From positions 1-31,131 of the forward strand of contig CAKOVG010000012.1 in the NCBI GenBank assembly GCA_934121875.1: a stretch of DNA of 31,131 nt. Reading direction: 5' to 3'. The stretch is from an uncultured Clostridia bacterium (GTDB taxonomy: Bacteria; Bacillota; Clostridia; TANB77; CAG-508). This document shows positions 24,531 through 31,131 of the stretch, one piece after another. Each line of letters opens with the position of its first letter. Within the stretch, counting starts at the first letter, position 1. The notes below the pieces were generated by a model. That model searched no databases and had not been told where the DNA came from. It worked only from the letters and a program-made list of their open reading frames with translations. A program made the translations under genes and the position numbers.

Positions 24531-25535
24531 TTATTTATTTTTTATTATATAATTCCATGAGTCTTTACACATTTCTTCTAGACTTTTTTCTGCTTGCCAA
24601 CCTAGTTCTTTTTTTGCTTTTGCTGGGTCTGCATAACATGTTGCTATATCTCCTGCTCTTCTTTCTGCAATTGTATATTTTACTGTTTTTCCTGTAGAAT
24701 TTTCAAATGCTTTTATAACATCTAGTACACTATATCCTTTTCCTGTTCCTAAGTTATAAATATATAATCCTCTTTGTTCTTTTTGTAATTTTTCTAATGC
24801 GTTTACATGTCCTTTAGCTAAATCAACTACATGTATATAGTCTCTAACTCCTGTTCCATCTGGTGTGTTGTAATCATTGCCAAATACTGATAGTTGTTCT
24901 AGGTCTCCACTTGCTACTCTTACTATATATGGCATTAAATTATTTGGTATTCCATTTGGTTCTTCGCCTATTAATCCGCTTTCGTGTGAGCCAACTGGAT
25001 TGAAGTATCTCAGTATGCATATATCCCAATTATTATCTGATTTATATACATCTTCTAATATTTTTTCAATAAATAGTTTTGTTGTACCATATGGGTTAGT
25101 TGTGCCTCCAACTTTACATTCTTCTGTTATTGGAATTACTTCCGGGTTTCCATATACTGTTGCTGATGAGCTAAATATAAATTTTTTGCAATTATATTCT
25201 TTCATTACATCTAATAGAGTTAATGCTCCACATATGTTGTTTGTGTAATATTCTATTGGTTTTTTTACTGATTCTCCAACTGCTTTAAATCCTGCAAAAT
25301 TAATTACAGCTTCAATATCATTTTCTTGGAATACTTTTTCTAGTCCATTTTTGTCTAAGTAATCCATTTCATAAAATTTAAAGTCTTGGTCTGTTATTTG
25401 TTTTATTTTATCTAATACTTCTGGTTTACTGTTTGAAAAATTATCAAGTATAATTATATCTTTTTCTTTATTTAATAGTTCTACTGCTGTGTGACTACCA
25501 ATATATCCTGCTCCTCCTGGTAACAAAATTGCCAT
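24531..25535 (-). CDS. galE: UDP-glucose 4-epimerase
   Basis: A 334-residue GalE with GGAGYIGSHTAVELL (7-21), the SSSATVYGNP block around the catalytic serine, NPYGTTKLFIEKIL with Y-x3-K, and the GalE-specific RYFNPVGSHESGLIGEEPNG, GNDYNTPDGTGVRDYIHV and ERRAGDIA segments. It interconverts UDP-glucose and UDP-galactose and can feed galactose to the polymer made by the next operon. The usual Thr before the glycine loop is Pro (LLPGGAG). It starts one base after the cmk stop; GGAG lies within the end of cmk. Confidence 0.96.
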   Translation of the reverse strand: MAILLPGGAGYIGSHTAVELLNKEKDIIILDNFSNSKPEVLDKIKQITDQDFKFYEMDYLDKNGLEKVFQENDIEAVINFAGFKAVGESVKKPIEYYTNNICGALTLLDVMKEYNCKKFIFSSSATVYGNPEVIPITEECKVGGTTNPYGTTKLFIEKILEDVYKSDNNWDICILRYFNPVGSHESGLIGEEPNGIPNNLMPYIVRVASGDLEQLSVFGNDYNTPDGTGVRDYIHVVDLAKGHVNALEKLQKEQRGLYIYNLGTGKGYSVLDVIKAFENSTGKTVKYTIAERRAGDIATCYADPAKAKKELGWQAEKSLEEMCKDSWNYIIKNK

Positions 25536-25536
25536 A

Positions 25537-26214
25537 TTACATTTTCTCCTTTTTATTTAATATAATTTCTTTTACTTTTTCTTTTACTTGTTCAACAGTT
25601 AAATATGTTGTGTCTACTACAATTGCGTCTTCTGCAATTTTTAGTGCCCCTACTGGTTTATGCATATCGTTATAATCTCTTGTTTGTATAGCTTCTAACA
25701 CTTCTTCATAAGTCATGTATATACCTTTTTCTTGATTTTCTTTGTATCTTCTTTTTGCTCTTTCTTCTACACTTGCATCTAAATATATTTTTATATTTGC
25801 ATTTGGAAATACAACTGTTGTAATGTCTCTACCTTCCATTATTACATTTAGATTTTGCGCCATATTTCTTTGTAACTCTACCATTATTTCTCTTACCTCT
25901 GGTATTGATGATACTTGCGAAACAAATGCTGATACTTCTTTACTTCTAATTTCTTTACTTACATTTTCTCCATTTAAATATATTTGTTGTTCTTCGTCTT
26001 CGTTTTTCATTTTTATGTCAATGTTTTTTGCAATTTGTATAATTTTTTCTTTTTCTTTTATATTAGTTATTCCTTGTCTTAAGGTTTTGAGTGTAACGCA
26101 CCTGTACATTGCACCTGTGTCTATATTTACTAATCCTAATTCTTTTGCTATTAGTTTTGTAATTGTTCCTTTTCCAGTTCCAGCTGGCCCGTCTATTGCT
26201 ACTATAAATGACAT
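25537..26214 (-). CDS. cmk: Cytidylate kinase
   Basis: The 225-residue protein has the P-loop AIDGPAGTGKGTITK (6-20), NIDTGAMYRCVTL (30-42), the CMP-binding insert with FVSQVSSIPEVREIMVELQR, VIMEGRDITTVVFPNA and a lid with AKRRYKENQEKG. It phosphorylates CMP and dCMP. A GGGAGG ribosome site sits 7 bases before the ATG. It lies in the operon GT-C, ATPase/Asp23, cmk, galE, so a nucleotide-salvage gene is co-transcribed with envelope genes. Confidence 0.96.
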   Translation of the reverse strand: MSFIVAIDGPAGTGKGTITKLIAKELGLVNIDTGAMYRCVTLKTLRQGITNIKEKEKIIQIAKNIDIKMKNEDEEQQIYLNGENVSKEIRSKEVSAFVSQVSSIPEVREIMVELQRNMAQNLNVIMEGRDITTVVFPNANIKIYLDASVEERAKRRYKENQEKGIYMTYEEVLEAIQTRDYNDMHKPVGALKIAEDAIVVDTTYLTVEQVKEKVKEIILNKKEKM

Positions 26215-26231
26215 AATTATTCCTCCCAGTA

Positions 26232-27113
26232 TTAGTCTATTTTTTCATTTTCTTTCTTTTCTGGCACATATATTGCTTTTGCTACAATTGTAATGTCTTG
26301 TACATTCATTGTTGTTAATCTTTCAATTTCTTTTCTAATTTTTTCTTTGAATTCTCTTAGTGTAGTTAATATATTTACTCCAAACACTATAGATACTTCC
26401 ATATATATATTTGGTCCTTCTGGGGTGCTTTCTACTCTTGTTTTTAGCACTTTATGTATAGCATTTGAACGTTTTGCTAAATATTCTGCTATTTGTCTGA
26501 ATACTGAGTCTGATATTGTAAAGTTTCCTAAATAGCTAAATGTTGGTCTTATTATAGATTTTTCTGCTATATATGGGTCTCTATCTTTTCCTTTGAATTT
26601 GAATATTTGAAGTGGATCTAATATATATCCTGCAAAATCTTTTTTTATTTCAAATGTTGGCACTGGTATAACATGCTTACCTTGTGTTGTGCGTATTCTT
26701 TTTGCTTCTTCCATTTCTGCCTCTGTGGCAACATCTTGAATATATATTCTTTTGCTAACTTTAGGCAAGCCTAAATTTTCAGTTATTTTGTCTATCATCC
26801 CATCAGAAGTACCCAAAATCAATATAGCTTCTGGTTTGTACTTTTTTATTGTCCTTTTCATTTCTATTCTATCTTTTTCATTTAAAAATATAGCTTTTTT
26901 TACTGTTTCAACTTTTGTTGGTGCTTTTTTAGCTGATGTTCCTGCTATTACATTATTTCCGCATATCAAAAGTCCATCATCAATAATGTATTTCACATTA
27001 TTTTCTTTTGCTACCATCTGAGCTCTATAACTTTTTCCTGTTCCAGATGGTCCAACAAATGAATACACTTTTATATCTTCATTCTGATTCAAATTATTAA
27101 ATAGTAATTGCAA
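26232..27113 (-). CDS. P-loop ATPase with C-terminal Asp23/Gls24 (YloU-like) domain
   Basis: The 293-residue protein joins two parts. Residues 1-140 form a small nucleotide-binding domain with VGPSGTGKSYRAQ (20-32) and a possible Walker B, EAILILGTSD near 95-104. Residues about 190-285 match Asp23 (PF03780): GNFTISDSVFRQIAEYLAKR, IYMEVSIVFGVNI and MNVQDITIVAKAIYVP. Asp23 proteins are envelope-stress or membrane-associated assemblers; the reason for pairing one with an ATPase is not known to me. The start is a TTG at 27113 with AAAGGAG 7 bases upstream, and no ATG is near. It sits between a GT-C enzyme and cmk in one operon. Confidence 0.82.
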   Translation of the reverse strand: MQLLFNNLNQNEDIKVYSFVGPSGTGKSYRAQMVAKENNVKYIIDDGLLICGNNVIAGTSAKKAPTKVETVKKAIFLNEKDRIEMKRTIKKYKPEAILILGTSDGMIDKITENLGLPKVSKRIYIQDVATEAEMEEAKRIRTTQGKHVIPVPTFEIKKDFAGYILDPLQIFKFKGKDRDPYIAEKSIIRPTFSYLGNFTISDSVFRQIAEYLAKRSNAIHKVLKTRVESTPEGPNIYMEVSIVFGVNILTTLREFKEKIRKEIERLTTMNVQDITIVAKAIYVPEKKENEKID

Positions 27114-27125
27114 TGTTTTTCTCCT

Positions 27126-28601
27126 TTAATTATCTTTTTCTATTAAGCATATAGAATAATTATATCCATGATATTCTGTATTAAAAATTTCTTGTTTTAT
27201 AAGTTCTATTCTATCTCCATACTTTTCTTTAAATTCTTCATATATACTATAGTCGTCTGAATTTACAATCCAGATTCTTCCTTTGTAATTTTCTAATGTT
27301 TCAATATTATTTGTATAAATCATGTTTTTGCCAAATGCCTTATATGCTGGTTCAACATTCCAATTTTCGTAATCGTAAAAGCAATTTGGCGTATTTACTA
27401 ATTGCATGCTTATAACAAAACCGCTTCCTCTATTTCCAAACAATATTATATCTTCTGGCTGTAAGTTTTGTTTTACATATTCTAATGGCATTTTGTTGTT
27501 TTCGGCATAATTCATTTTGCTTACATTTATATTTACCCATATTGCTACTGTAAGTGTAATAGTACATATTATTATTGTTGGTATTTTATTTTTATTTTTT
27601 GCAATAAAAAATGCCATAAAAAATATAAATAATCCTGTTAGGTTTAAAAAGTAACGAGCATATAATATTGGTGATTTTAGCGATATTATAAACATACTTG
27701 TAAATACTATTAAGTAAACACCTATAGCTAATTTTCCTGCTGTTTTTTCTTCTTTATTTGTTATAGCACAATATATGCAATATATTAATAATATTATTCC
27801 TAGTACTGCTGATGTCCATTGTGGAATAAATAATATATCTAAATTTCCTGTAATTTGAAAACAAAATATTTGTAATAGTAATTTTGCTGATGGTGCAGAA
27901 ATCCAATATCCTTTTGAAACTCCTGTTATTTGGTTTAGCAAGTTATATAGCCATGGTATATATAATATTATTTGTATTATTGCTGAAATAGTAAAGCTTT
28001 TTAATTCTTTAGTATAGTTTTTTTGCTTTATTGCCTTTTTTAATAAATATATAAATAGTAATAAGTTTATTATTCCTGCTGTTGCCAATGCATAATAATG
28101 TGTGTATGCTGAGGCTAAACTAAATATAGCAAATATTATCCAGTTTTTTGTACTTGATTTTTTATATATTCTGTAAGCATATATTGCCATTATGGTTACA
28201 AATAACATTCCCCATGTATACATTCTAATTTCACCAGAATATACTGATGCTATTGGTAAAAAGAATGTAAAAAATGAGAATAACATTCCTTCTTTTTCTC
28301 CGAAATCTTTTCGTATATGTGTATATCCTAGTATTCCTAATACTGCAATTGGTATCATTGACATAATTCTATACAAATATATGTTAGATCCAAATAATAT
28401 ATATATTAAATGTAATATATAATAATATAATATTGGGTGAACATCATTGCTCCCAATTTGCCAAATATCTATAAAGCTTTTGTTGGCCATTCCTACAGAA
28501 TAACTTTCATCAAACCATAAATTATTATGGAATATCGGTATGGTTATAAATATTATTCCTAATACAATTATCGTAATATGTAAATATTTTGTTTTTCTCA
28601 T
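27126..28601 (-). CDS. GT-C type membrane glycosyltransferase (GT39/ArnT-like)
   Basis: A 491-residue protein with about 11 spans and a C-terminal extracellular tail of about 110 residues. The first loop carries WFDESYSVGMA (29-39) with the D-E pair typical of GT-C enzymes, then GSNDVHPILYYYIL (50-63) and SGEIRMYTWGM. Such enzymes transfer a sugar from a polyprenyl-phosphate donor outside the membrane, to protein or glycolipid. The acceptor is unknown; the nearby processive GT2 and polymer operon make a surface glycan likely. AAAGGAG ribosome site, own promoter at 28624-28652, first gene of a four-gene operon. Confidence 0.85.
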   Translation of the reverse strand: MRKTKYLHITIIVLGIIFITIPIFHNNLWFDESYSVGMANKSFIDIWQIGSNDVHPILYYYILHLIYILFGSNIYLYRIMSMIPIAVLGILGYTHIRKDFGEKEGMLFSFFTFFLPIASVYSGEIRMYTWGMLFVTIMAIYAYRIYKKSSTKNWIIFAIFSLASAYTHYYALATAGIINLLLFIYLLKKAIKQKNYTKELKSFTISAIIQIILYIPWLYNLLNQITGVSKGYWISAPSAKLLLQIFCFQITGNLDILFIPQWTSAVLGIILLIYCIYCAITNKEEKTAGKLAIGVYLIVFTSMFIISLKSPILYARYFLNLTGLFIFFMAFFIAKNKNKIPTIIICTITLTVAIWVNINVSKMNYAENNKMPLEYVKQNLQPEDIILFGNRGSGFVISMQLVNTPNCFYDYENWNVEPAYKAFGKNMIYTNNIETLENYKGRIWIVNSDDYSIYEEFKEKYGDRIELIKQEIFNTEYHGYNYSICLIEKDN

Positions 28602-28623
28602 TTCCGCTCTCCTTTTAGTATAA

Positions 28624-28652
28624 ATTATATCACTCTTACATATTATTGTCTA
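28624..28652 (-). promoter_or_regulatory. Promoter of the GT-C/ATPase/cmk/galE operon
   Basis: TAGACA (28647-28652) and TATAAT (28624-28629) on the minus strand are 17 bases apart, 22 bases before the GT-C start codon. Confidence 0.75.
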
Positions 28653-28656
28653 CACT

Positions 28657-28698
28657 AAAAAGGTGACTTTGGGGACGGGGTCAAAAGTCACCCTTTTT
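28657..28698. repeat. REP-like palindrome copy 1, also a bidirectional terminator
   Basis: AAAAAGGTGACTTT (28657-28670) and AAAAGTCACCCTTTTT (28683-28698) pair around GGGGACGGGGTC. Inside it, 28668-28692 is identical over 25 bases to the complement of 29441-29465. A/T runs at both ends allow termination either way. It supplies the last five codons and stop of the ydcF-like gene. Confidence 0.85.
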
Positions 28699-29379
28699 AT
28701 CATTAGTTGCATCTCCATTTCCACTCACCGGTATTGTATCTCCTAAATAAGTAGGCTCTGGTTTGGTTATGCATTTTAAAAAATCCTTATTTCTTGCTAG
28801 AACTTCTCTTAATTCTCTTATAACTTGTCCTCTATATTCTCTTGGATCTGCTGCTACACCATATGCCTCTATTCCTAGTTTTTCAGCCACGTATAAAGCT
28901 CTGTGTAAATGATATTTTTGTGTAACAATTATTATTTTTTGAGCTTTAAAAATTTCTTTTGCACGATATAAGCTATCATAAGTAGAAAATCCTGCATGGT
29001 CCATAAATATGTTTTCAGATTTTATACCTTTTTCAATTGCAAAATCTTTCATAACATTTACTTCGTCATATTCTTCTTTTCCATGATCTCCACTCATTAT
29101 TATTTTTGAAGATATTTTATTATTATATAGTGCAATTCCTTGTAATAGTCTATCTTCTAGCATTGGGCTTGGCTTGTCTCCCCATATTCCAGCGCCTAAT
29201 ACCAAAATGCAATCTATGTCTTTTATTCCTTTTGCTTGTTCTTCTGTAATTATTTTGACCTTTGTTTTATTTACTACATAGAGGTTTATTAACAATAGTG
29301 TTATTCCAACAAGCGCACATAGTACTAATATTATAATTATTAAAATTTTAAGCATGTTCTTCTCCTTTTGTTTTTCCAT
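28681..29379 (-). CDS. YdcF/SanA-like DUF218 membrane protein
   Basis: A protein of up to 232 residues with an N-terminal membrane span (about 10-32) and an extracellular DUF218 domain (PF02698): DCILVLGAGIWGDKPSPMLE, IMSGDHGKEEYDEVNVMKDF, DHAGFSTYDSLYRAKEIF and TQKYHLHRALYVAEKLGIEA. SanA-like members affect envelope permeability and vancomycin tolerance; the reaction is not established. Two starts are plausible: ATG 29379 (AGAGG, 7 bases) and ATG 29355 (AAAGGAG, 6 bases, which would start right at the span). The last residues KKGDF and the stop come from the REP-like repeat, so the original end was replaced. A second, inverted copy lies just upstream. Confidence 0.88.
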   Translation of the reverse strand: MEKQKEKNMLKILIIIILVLCALVGITLLLINLYVVNKTKVKIITEEQAKGIKDIDCILVLGAGIWGDKPSPMLEDRLLQGIALYNNKISSKIIMSGDHGKEEYDEVNVMKDFAIEKGIKSENIFMDHAGFSTYDSLYRAKEIFKAQKIIIVTQKYHLHRALYVAEKLGIEAYGVAADPREYRGQVIRELREVLARNKDFLKCITKPEPTYLGDTIPVSGNGDATNDKKGDF

Positions 29380-29435
29380 AGTTTAACCTCTCTTTTACTA
29401 CTTTATAAACTATTTCTTAGTCTGAATTTTTAAGC

Positions 29436-29476
29436 AAAAAGGTGACTTTTGACCCCGTCCCCAAAAGCACCTAAAA
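29436..29476. repeat. REP-like palindrome copy 2, inverted
   Basis: AAAAAGGTGACTTTT (29436-29450), GACCCCGTCCCC (29451-29462) and a worn right arm AAAAGCACCT (29463-29472). It matches copy 1 in the opposite orientation and lies 57 bases upstream of the ydcF-like start. Confidence 0.85.
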
Positions 29477-29507
29477 AGCGGCAAGAAAAGTTTAACCTTT
29501 CTTGCCG
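29472..29507 (-). terminator. Terminator of the processive GT2 gene
   Basis: CGGCAAGAAA (29479-29488) pairs with TTTCTTGCCG (29498-29507). On the minus strand the stem is followed by CTTTTTAG. It begins 7 bases after the stop at 29514. T5 on the plus side makes it usable in both directions. Confidence 0.88.
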
Positions 29508-29513
29508 TTTTTG

Positions 29514-30770
29514 TTAACTTTGAACTTTTTCAGTTTCTGTTTCTCCTACTTCACGAATAGCAATTTTTCTAACATGTTCGATTTTTTCCCATGTTGTATC
29601 ACGTTTAAATAAGCATTTAAAGTTTATAGCAATCCATGAGCCTAAAAATAGTGGATAGCATAATAGTCCTTTAATCATTGGCTTGATTGGTCTTTTATCT
29701 AGTAACATTATTAGTATTGCTGTTCCAATTGGTAATAGGAATGTTGGTATTACATATCTTAGCATGTTCATAATTAAGTCAATATTTGACATTCCATTTC
29801 CTGCATACATAATAACATTTATTAATAGTAATACAAGTGTAAGTACAAACATTGGTATACTTCCTATAATGTATAAAAATCCATCAAAGTTCATTATTGT
29901 TTTGTGTTCTTTTACCGCTAATGCCAATGGCTTTGTATATTCTTTTATACATTGCATATGTCCAACTGTCCATCTTGACCTTTGTTTCCAGCTTTGTTTA
30001 AATCCTAAAGGTTGTTCATCATAAACTACTGCGTCTACAGCCCAGCCTAATTTTTTACCTTTTATTATTCTTTTTAATGAAAATTCAATATCTTCTGTTA
30101 GAGTTTTTGTAACCCATCCTTCTGGTTTTACTACATCAAATCTAACCATAAAACCTGTACCATTGATTAATGGTGAAAGTCCTACATTGTATCTAGCCAA
30201 ATGATAAAAACGGTTCATTGTCCAGTAGAATATTGCATATCCTGCTGTAATCCAGTTGTCTGTTGGATTTTTAATATCTCTGTAGCCTTGAACAACATCT
30301 TCACCTTGACAAAGTTTTTTATTCATATTTTTAATAAAATTCTTGTCAACAATATTGTCCGCATCAAATATACAAAAAGCATCATATGGTGCGTTTTCAT
30401 CAATTTTTTGTCTTAAAAACCAATTTAGTGCATATCCTTTTGTCTTTTTGCTTGGGTCAAATCTCTCATATACAATTGCTCCTGCTGCTCTTGCAACATC
30501 TGCTGTTCTATCTGTACAGTTATCTGCAATTACATATATGTCAAGCAATTCTTTTGGATAGTCTTGAGCTTTTAAACTTTCTATTAATTCTGTTACTACA
30601 TTTTCTTCGTTATGGGCTGGAATAATTGCCATAAAACGATGATTTTTGTTTACAAGCATTGGTTTATCTTTTAGTTTTACTAGTGAACATACACTAATTG
30701 CTAATTGATAAAACCAAAATACAGTTATAATCCATACTAATGCTTGTTGAACAATATATAGGTATTCCAT
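29514..30770 (-). CDS. Processive membrane glycosyltransferase family 2 (NodC/BcsA-like)
   Basis: The 418-residue protein has one N-terminal span, a GT-A core with IIPAHNEENVV (49-59), IADNCTDRTADVA (81-93), FDADN (135-139), LTEDIEF (224-230) and QRSRW (263-267), then three or four C-terminal spans. The D, D, D, QxxRW set is that of processive beta-glycan synthases such as hyaluronan, chitin-oligosaccharide and poly-GlcNAc synthases. It could make a homopolymer or a glycolipid. It stands alone between its own promoter (30801-30829) and terminator. The donor cannot be told. Confidence 0.92.
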   Translation of the reverse strand: MEYLYIVQQALVWIITVFWFYQLAISVCSLVKLKDKPMLVNKNHRFMAIIPAHNEENVVTELIESLKAQDYPKELLDIYVIADNCTDRTADVARAAGAIVYERFDPSKKTKGYALNWFLRQKIDENAPYDAFCIFDADNIVDKNFIKNMNKKLCQGEDVVQGYRDIKNPTDNWITAGYAIFYWTMNRFYHLARYNVGLSPLINGTGFMVRFDVVKPEGWVTKTLTEDIEFSLKRIIKGKKLGWAVDAVVYDEQPLGFKQSWKQRSRWTVGHMQCIKEYTKPLALAVKEHKTIMNFDGFLYIIGSIPMFVLTLVLLLINVIMYAGNGMSNIDLIMNMLRYVIPTFLLPIGTAILIMLLDKRPIKPMIKGLLCYPLFLGSWIAINFKCLFKRDTTWEKIEHVRKIAIREVGETETEKVQS

Positions 30771-30800
30771 GATTTTCTCCTTTTTTTAATTTCTAAACTT

Positions 30801-30829
30801 ATTATATACATATTGTTAAAATAATTCAA
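30801..30829 (-). promoter_or_regulatory. Promoter of the processive GT2
   Basis: TTGAAT (30824-30829) and TATAAT (30801-30806) on the minus strand are 17 bases apart, about 30 bases before the ATG at 30770; AAAGGAG is the ribosome site. It sits just after the pnp stop, where I saw no clear terminator. Confidence 0.7.
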
Positions 30830-30852
30830 CTGTTTTAATTAAATCTTAATAT

Positions 30853-31131
30853 TTATTCTTTTTCTTCACTGTTTCCAGCTTCTAAGTCTTTCATATTTAA
30901 GTTGATTCTTCCTTGGTTGTCAATTTCAGAAACTTTAACAGTTACCTCATCTCCAACACTTAAAACATCTTCAACTTTTTCTACTCTTTTGCTTGATATT
31001 TTAGAAATGTGTAATAGTCCTTCATTGCCTCCGCCAATATCAACAAATGCTCCAAATGGCATAATTCTTGTTACTTTTCCATCATAAATTCCACCAACTT
31101 CAATAATTTTAGCTATATCTAAAATCATATC
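30853..31131 (-). CDS. pnp: Polynucleotide phosphorylase, C-terminal S1 domain, 5' part cut by window edge
   Basis: The frame stays open to the window edge. The 92 visible residues are the end of the KH-linker and one S1 RNA-binding domain: VGGIYDGKVTRIMPFGAFVD, GGGNEGLLHISKIS, KRVEKVEDVLSVGDEVTVKV and EIDNQGRINLNMKD, followed by a short acidic tail. This wording is that of the PNPase C-terminus. PNPase degrades RNA 3' to 5' with phosphate. Ribosomal S1-like or YugI-type proteins are less likely because the upstream residues (ILDIAKIIEVG) fit the helix between KH and S1 in PNPase. Confidence 0.85.
   Translation of the reverse strand, partial: DMILDIAKIIEVGGIYDGKVTRIMPFGAFVDIGGGNEGLLHISKISSKRVEKVEDVLSVGDEVTVKVSEIDNQGRINLNMKDLEAGNSEEKE

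Noticed and set aside
29430..29512. Insertion sequence or transposon end
   Set aside because: No transposase frame or target duplication is visible; the palindrome is better described as a REP-like repeat followed by a terminator.

Overview
This is an AT-rich window with frequent strong Shine-Dalgarno sites (AAAGGAGG type), TTGACA/TATAAT-like promoters and standard stop codons. Together with TrmR, U32 peptidase, ProX-type YbaK, PlsC, TypA, Cmk, an Asp23-domain protein, VanZ and LytR-CpsA-Psr proteins, this points to a Gram-positive low-GC Bacillota, most likely a Clostridia-type anaerobe. I cannot name the species. Almost every gene is on the minus strand, so transcription runs from high to low coordinates. 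The exceptions are a 21-residue toxin-like peptide and one small membrane protein near the left end.

Left part (1-6312): a cut U32 peptidase and a TrmR-like methyltransferase, probably a tRNA wobble-uridine modification pair. Between them sit a plus-strand ABC_trans_CmpB membrane protein and a compact locus that looks like an Fst/par-type type I toxin-antitoxin. Then come typA, a ybaK-like deacylase, plsC with an inverted repeat at its predicted transcription start, and a hicAB pair in which hicA is frameshifted.

Middle part (6313-24460): one long minus-strand operon of about 18 kb for a surface polysaccharide. In transcription order: UDP-HexNAc 4,6-dehydratase, aminotransferase, initiating phosphoglycosyl transferase, a beta-propeller protein, a membrane-tethered GT2, UDP-HexNAc 6-dehydrogenase, an epimerase (TviB/TviC or WbpO/WbpP type), an MBOAT O-acyltransferase with its SGNH partner (frameshifted), a second GT2, a Wzy polymerase, a Wzx flippase, a GT4, a CpsA-like LCP ligase and VanZ. 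Neighbouring genes overlap or are a few bases apart. The inferred product is a Wzx/Wzy-type, probably O-acetylated polymer containing an amino-trideoxy sugar and a HexNAc uronic acid, so it may be zwitterionic.

Right part (24489-31131): galE, cmk, a P-loop ATPase with an Asp23 domain and a GT-C glycosyltransferase form a second operon behind a good promoter. A SanA/YdcF-type protein follows, bracketed by two inverted copies of a REP-like palindrome, one of which supplies its last codons and stop. A processive GT2 and the 3' end of pnp (polynucleotide phosphorylase) close the window.

The best candidates for something undescribed are the Fst/par-like locus at 799-1077, the beta-propeller inside the capsule operon at 19333-20583, and the REP-bracketed ydcF gene. 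Two genes (hicA and the SGNH partner) carry single frameshifts, which may be real decay, switching or assembly errors.
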